Shown piece by piece: positions 58,715 to 64,000 of a stretch of 64,000 nt of DNA. The stretch covers positions 18,042,001 through 18,106,000 of the forward strand of contig OY783212.1 in the NCBI GenBank assembly GCA_963678705.1. The letters are read 5' to 3'. The position numbers were made by a program, and so were the translations under genes. The notes under the pieces were generated by a model, which saw only the letters and a list, made by a program, of their open reading frames with translations, did not search any database and had not been told where the DNA came from. Each line of letters begins with the position of its first letter. Position 1 is the first letter of the stretch. This stretch comes from Panorpa germanica (Eukaryota > Arthropoda > Insecta > Mecoptera > Panorpidae).

Positions 58715-60988
58715 AGTCGTGCGGTTTTAATTCCATAAACTAACACGCGTGGAATTATTCCGCAATGTGATCTAGGCCTTTCAGCGCATTTTTTTTATTA
58801 TTGTAATATTTTAACAAAAAGTGTATTTTTAATCAGTTATGTTACTTTAGGAGTAAGATAATTAGGCTAATGAGATAGAGAAATGAGGAAACCTTGAGGA
58901 ATAATTAAACAAACTGTTTCCACTGTTATTGTGCCTTTAAGATAATCGCGATAACATTTGTAGGCCCTATCGATCTTACTGTCTTCAATAAACTTATTAT
59001 TATTTGCATGGGCGTCCGCTGAAATTTTTTAGTGGGTGGTAAAATAATGACGTTCCATTCTATACAATGTCTATTTATCACAGTGTAAATTTGTCAGAAA
59101 TACAAATACTCAAGCTCGACTCAATTTAACATGGTTTAGCTGAGGAAAATTATTAGTGGGGAGATACATTTACCGTACAAGGCGGACACCAAATAAAATA
59201 TCTACATATAGGACATACGTAATGTATGACAAATAAGCTAAGAGCGTGCTTTCGGACTTCATTCTTAAATAGTACTTTATATTCTAATTTATATCATTTG
59301 ACTAATTGAATGTAATACTTATCACGCTTATAAGAGGCTTCGACACCATATAGCAGGAATTTAAGAAACATTTAAAAAACATATCTAAAATATTTTAAAA
59401 TAAAAATATTTTGTCTAAATAAAATAAAATCAAAATAAATAAATACATAATAGATATAAAATCGAAAATATTACATAAGATAAACGTAAAATTTTATGTA
59501 ACGACATTTTTACCTGCGTAAAACTTTATTATTATTATTGTATATTTTACATATCATAAACATAAACTTTTATTTATTTATATACATATCTGTATACACA
59601 ATGTTGCTTAGTATCACGTCCAAGCAGCGTCTTATCTGTTATCGTCTTTGCTTAACATTAATCACGGGAATTAGCAATCAGCGCGCTGCGTTTACTTGAA
59701 ACCACTCCTTCATTATTTTACCGCTAACTCGTATTCTTTTTAATTAATAGTGAGTTTTAATTAAAACATAAAATGTGTTGCGTTAATTGTTGCTGCGGTG
59801 CGTAATTACAATATCATTTATTTATAATTAGTGGTTAAAATTTAATTTAAGTAACGGAGTGATTTTAAAGTCGAAAAATGTCTACATTTTATTTAAATGA
59901 AAGTAAATATAAATTGTTGATAACTAAATGTAAAATACGCCTATCTGTAGAGTAGTTTTAAGCTTGCTACAAGATAATTACAAGGTTCATTTCCTATTGT
60001 GTTATGTATTTTGTGTGGATATCATGTTTCATTCTAACCTCAAAGTTTGTACTTTAGATTAAAATAAAAATATCACCACTTTTCACAGAAATATTGCTTT
60101 TCTATTGATTGTCTCTTGTGTTGGGCAAGACTCAACTTGCCAGCGTGCTACAAGCTAACTCAAGCGTATTGTATTTAAGAAAAACACAGCAACGTGTATC
60201 GAAAGATTAAATAGAAGTACCATAAACGAAAAACATTATTTCTCCTAATGAAAAACTCAATTAGTTAATAATCGGGAAATTTTTTTAGACTGTAGCAAGC
60301 TCAAAATACACCTTTAATTTAATTTAACATTTTGACTGTCCTTTAATTTAAGCATTTAACTTTAATGTTTTTTTTTTCTTAGTAAAGTTATATACCACAT
60401 AACATGCTAGAACTGCATATAATGATTGTACTAAAATATGCATTTTTACATGAAACTATTATTAAAATTATTTTGTTACATATTTGCACGCCATTTTGTT
60501 ATCTTAAGTGATGTCACCATTAAACAAGTTTCTAAAAATATATTTCTTTTTTAGTGTTCATACAATTTAAAAATAAGCATACCTGATAAAAGAGCTTCAA
60601 AACATTCTCGTACGTATGTAAAAATATAATACTAGAAAATACAGGAAAAATTTATACAGTTGATGATTTTGTACTAAATTATTTTTAATGTTCTCTTGAA
60701 TGTTGGTACAACATAATATGAGTATCTTTACGTAACTATTTGTTAGGATTACATATCTGCAGACTGCTGAAACATTTTTTTTAATGCATTTAAATTACGA
60801 GCATGTAAAGTCAAGCTGGTCAATTGAATTTGTTAAATTTTTATAACGAATTTAACAAATGATATAAGTCACAGAAGATATAAGTAATCGAGATTATTTT
60901 TCCTTTTTCACAACCTTTGTAATATAATAGTTCATGGAATACACAACTCAGCTGTTAGTAGTGAATGACGTATCACACACACACTCAG

Positions 60989-61207
60989 TTGTATAAAAGA
61001 GATGGCAAATCGTACGATGCCGTGGAATTTTCTATAACGTTGGATCCCTTTAATAATTAATGAGACAAATACTTTATTAATTTTTAAAATCTTCTAGTAC
61101 ATAGCGAGTTACTAAAAAATAATTGGACATTTGAGGTTTTGATAGCCAACCTTATCAATATATAGTTCCGTTTTATAGAAATGAAGTCATGTTTCACAAG
61201 TTCATTA
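60989..61207 (+). mobile_element. 630-bp MITE family, copy G (old relic)
   Basis: A strongly diverged right-hand part of the family. Recognisable words are GTATAAAAGAGATGGCAA, CCCTTTAATAATTAATGAGA and TATCAATATATAG. The terminus has decayed to CACAAGTTCATTAAT. Confidence 0.65.
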
Positions 61208-61294
61208 ATACATCCGTTATTCTTTATGGTTTTAATTGTTCTATGCACTTGTCAAATATATACATAACCTTAAAATGGAATTGGAATTTAATGG

Positions 61295-61933
61295 AATGGG
61301 CTTGTGTCCTCATTTTTTAGTGGTCGATTTTTCAATTGTTGATTGAAATTGATGTTAATAAATGTGTATTGGCGTGTCTATTTTATTAAATATCTAAATA
61401 TTGACGGAGATATAGGAATTAAAAATTTGAATTGTAGTTTTAGCGCTAGAAATGGTCGGCCATATTTGCATGACGTGAAATGCATTTTAACGTCAGTTAT
61501 TTGTTGAGTAGGTCAGTGCTGTAGTAATGTTTTGTAGTTGTTGGTAGTCAAACAATCCAGTCAAGTCAAAGAATAATAAGTTTTTATTTTATTTAACCCT
61601 GCTAAGACAGACATAATATTGGAATATTATTGTTCCTTGAAATAGCTGTAAATAATATTTGATATTTTGATATATAAATACATATAGCAGAGATTTATGA
61701 TCTGTAAGGTTGGTAACCTTACACAAGGATTGTGATGTCACATGCATTTGGAGTTTGTACAACGTTGAATCCCTTTAATAATTAAAGAGACAAAATGACT
61801 TTTTTAATTGTTAATATCTCCTAACATATAAGGAGTTATTAAAAAATAATTGAACATTTGAGGTTCCAGTAACCCACTTTATTAATATATAGTACACTTT
61901 TATAGAAATTAAGACATAGGACACAAGCCCATT
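61295..61933 (+). mobile_element. 630-bp MITE family, copy H (full length)
   Basis: Both ends are intact. It shares the GGTTGGTAACCTTACACAAGG marker with copy C and is close to it overall, and lies only 370 bases before the first RhoL coding exon. Confidence 0.9.
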
Positions 61934-62332
61934 TAAAAAGATCTCGGACCATTGTTTTGTAGTTTATTTCTTATGGTAGATACCATTAGACACTTTTACA
62001 AAAAACGCTACTTTGTCAAAAATTGTCTAAAGAGGCTTAAGAAATAAAAATGTCAAAAATATTACATAATAATATTGTGAAAATTTGCCTTTAAAAAAGA
62101 GAAAGTTTTAATTCTTAAAAAGGACTTCTTAACATTTTATTACCCTACTTTAAAGAGTAGATGTATTTTTTAAAGAAAAGATTGTTTTTATATTACATAA
62201 AACCTAAACACACATAGCAGTGGTTAGCGAGTTCTTTTACAATAGATAATAAGAATTATTTGCATCTTTATAATAGGTATAACTAATAATAAAACGTTTG
62301 CAGGTTGTGAAGAAGCTCAAGACGGTAATGAA

Positions 62333-62782
62333 ATGACGGCCAATATTCGTCCTCTGAAGATAACAGCGGTGGGCGACGGTTTCATCGGCAAGACATGCCT
62401 CCTGATTACCTACACCACAAAATCTTTTCCTGATGAATACGTGCCTACAGTGTAAGTTTCATTGTCTTTTTCTTCAACGTATTAATTTTACCCAGCAAAA
62501 AAAATCATTTTATAAAAATAGAAAATGTGTTAACAAACTACCATAGTAAGTGATAAGGTTTTGCACTTGATAGTATCAATGATAAGCACGAGGAAAGTCA
62601 CTTCTATTAATATCAGCTGATACATCCTTTTTACAAAGTAGTATTACTCATTTTTAAATATCTACAGATTTGATAACTATGCCGGAATGATCACCGTTGA
62701 TGGCCAGGAATATAATATGGCGTTGTGGGACACTGCAGGTCAAGAAGATTACGAAAGACTTAGGCCTTTATCATATCCAAAT
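62333..62782 (+). CDS. RhoL: RhoL, Rho-family small GTPase (first two coding exons)
   Basis: The start ATG is at 62,333 in an exon that begins at 62,304; coding exon 1 ends 62,451 and exon 2 is 62,668-62,782, with the rest beyond the window. The 78 residues visible have an intact P-loop ([12 protein letters not shown], 13-24), switch I (DEYVPTVFDNY), the [11 protein letters not shown] strand and switch II ([18 protein letters not shown]). The start [10 protein letters not shown] and [17 protein letters not shown] match insect RhoL. RhoL is a membrane-anchored signalling GTPase studied in Drosophila blood-cell and ovarian development. The frame upstream of the ATG is open within the exon, but the ATG position matches the family start. 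Exon lengths (119 and 115 nt coding) equal those of the divergent Rho gene at 40,572. The third intron contains MITE copy I. Confidence 0.93.
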
Positions 62783-63309
62783 GTAAGTTCAAATAATTAA
62801 AAGAAATCAAATCAGAAAAAATATTACACTTTGCTTATTATGCAACTGAGAAACAAACCTATATTTACAGTACTTCAAATTTATATTCTGGTTTGTAACT
62901 TCAGCCCATAGAGGTCAAATGTCATTGTACTTTTAATGACAGTTTATATTATGATTGTTTTAATTCATGAAATTAACAGTTCCTCGAAAGCTCTGTCTAA
63001 TTGTTCAAACAAGTGGTTTAACTTGGTTAATTGCTCTAAGAATTTGTTGCGAAACCGTAAAAATATTGTATGGAGGAAGTTGCGTAATAAATTGAATATG
63101 TGTGTTTAAAATATGTGTAGCTAAAATATGTTCATGTACATTAAAACATCCGTAGAATATAAGTGAAGTTTATTATGCAATGTCCTTAAGTTTTAAGTTT
63201 CATTACTGCTGCATTGTACAGTTAATTGTTTTATAACGTTTGTCGACATTATTTCTTCCTGCTACAAACTTTTGTCAACCTTACATATTCCTATAAAGGA
63301 ACTTCTGGA

Positions 63310-63934
63310 AATGGGGTTGTGTCCTCATTTTTAGTGGTCGATTTTTCAATTGTTGATTGAAATTGATGTTAATAAATGTGTATTGGCGTGTCTATTTTAT
63401 TAAATATCTAAATGTTGACGGAGATATAGCAATTAAAAGTTTGAATTGTAGTTTTAGCGCTAGAAATTGTCGGCCATATTTGTATGACGTGAAATGCATT
63501 TTAACGTCAGTTATTTGTTGAGTAGGTCAGTGCTGTGGTAATGTTTTGTATCTGTTGGTAATCGAAATAATCAAGTCAAATCAAGAATAATAAGTTTTTA
63601 TTTTATTTAACCCTGCTAAGGCAGACATAATATTGGAATTTTATTGTTCCTTGAAAAAGCTGTAAATAATATTTGATATTTTGATATATAAATACATACA
63701 GCAGAGATTTATGAGCTGTAAGGTTGGCAGCGGTTGTGGTGTCACATACATTTGGAATGTGTACAATGTTGAATCCCTTTAATGATTAAAGAGACAAAAT
63801 GACTTTTTTAATTGTTAATATCTCTTAACATATAAGGAGTTATTAAAAAATAATTGAACATTAGAGGTTCTAGTAACTCACTTTATAAATATATAGTACA
63901 CTTTTATAGAAAATAAGACATAGGACACAACCCT
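63310..63934 (+). mobile_element. 630-bp MITE family, copy I
   Basis: A nearly full copy inside a RhoL intron, with both ends slightly decayed (GGGGTTGTGTCCT at the left, AGGACACAACCCT at the right). Confidence 0.85.
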
Positions 63935-64000
63935 CGAGAAAAATTTATTAGTGTAATCCCAAGTTGTATAATCTTAAAGCCGCTACATAAACCATATATA

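Larger units (their letters stand above)
56855..62303 (+). other. Long first intron of RhoL (inferred)
   Basis: No coding exon was seen in this span. It holds a dispersed repeat, a terminal-inverted-repeat element, a MITE relic and a full MITE, listed separately. Confidence 0.4.

Overview
The window is AT-rich, intron-rich, repeat-laden animal nuclear DNA. Short exons with GT-AG introns, a RhoL-type GTPase (a family best known from insects), and many mariner, hAT and TTAA-flanked miniature transposons point to an insect. The order cannot be fixed from this sequence, and nothing looks bacterial, viral or organellar.

Layout. 1-21,528 is a gene desert. It holds decayed and intact miniature elements, including a hAT-type element with a perfect 8-bp target duplication, a TTAA-flanked element and the first copies of a ~630-bp MITE family. 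21,529-30,787 (+) carries seven exons of a FAM102/EEIG1 family gene (N-terminal C2 domain) whose first exon or exons were not found. Its introns contain a 625-bp foldback element and a perfect 120-bp tandem duplication. 34,866-35,284 (-) is a complete two-exon gene for mitochondrial ATP synthase subunit g, next to a long, nearly perfect DNA hairpin. 35,740-39,490 is a giant palindrome whose arms are tandem arrays of a ~146-bp unit, resembling a foldback (FB/Galileo-like) element. 40,572-41,588 (+) is a four-exon Rho-family gene that has lost the key GTP-binding and hydrolysis residues, so it is a probable pseudo-GTPase. 42,124-45,583 (-) is a seven-exon gene for an acidic protein I do not recognise. 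46,935-48,035 (-) is a six-exon gene for a coiled-coil protein I do not recognise. 49,943-50,533 is an internally deleted mariner element. From about 53 kb onward the plus strand holds the upstream region, a probable untranslated exon and the first two coding exons of RhoL, a canonical Rho GTPase that runs off the right edge.

Relationships. The divergent Rho gene at 40.6 kb and RhoL at 62.3 kb share the same first two coding-exon lengths (119 and 115 nt) and the same intron phases. They therefore look like old DNA-level duplicates kept about 21 kb apart, one catalytically normal and one degenerate in its nucleotide-binding motifs but still open, spliced in frame and ending in a CaaX box. The most interesting objects here are this pseudo-GTPase and the giant palindrome, which could yield long hairpin RNA. 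All exon models were made by eye from splice signals, phase and family similarity. No search was run.
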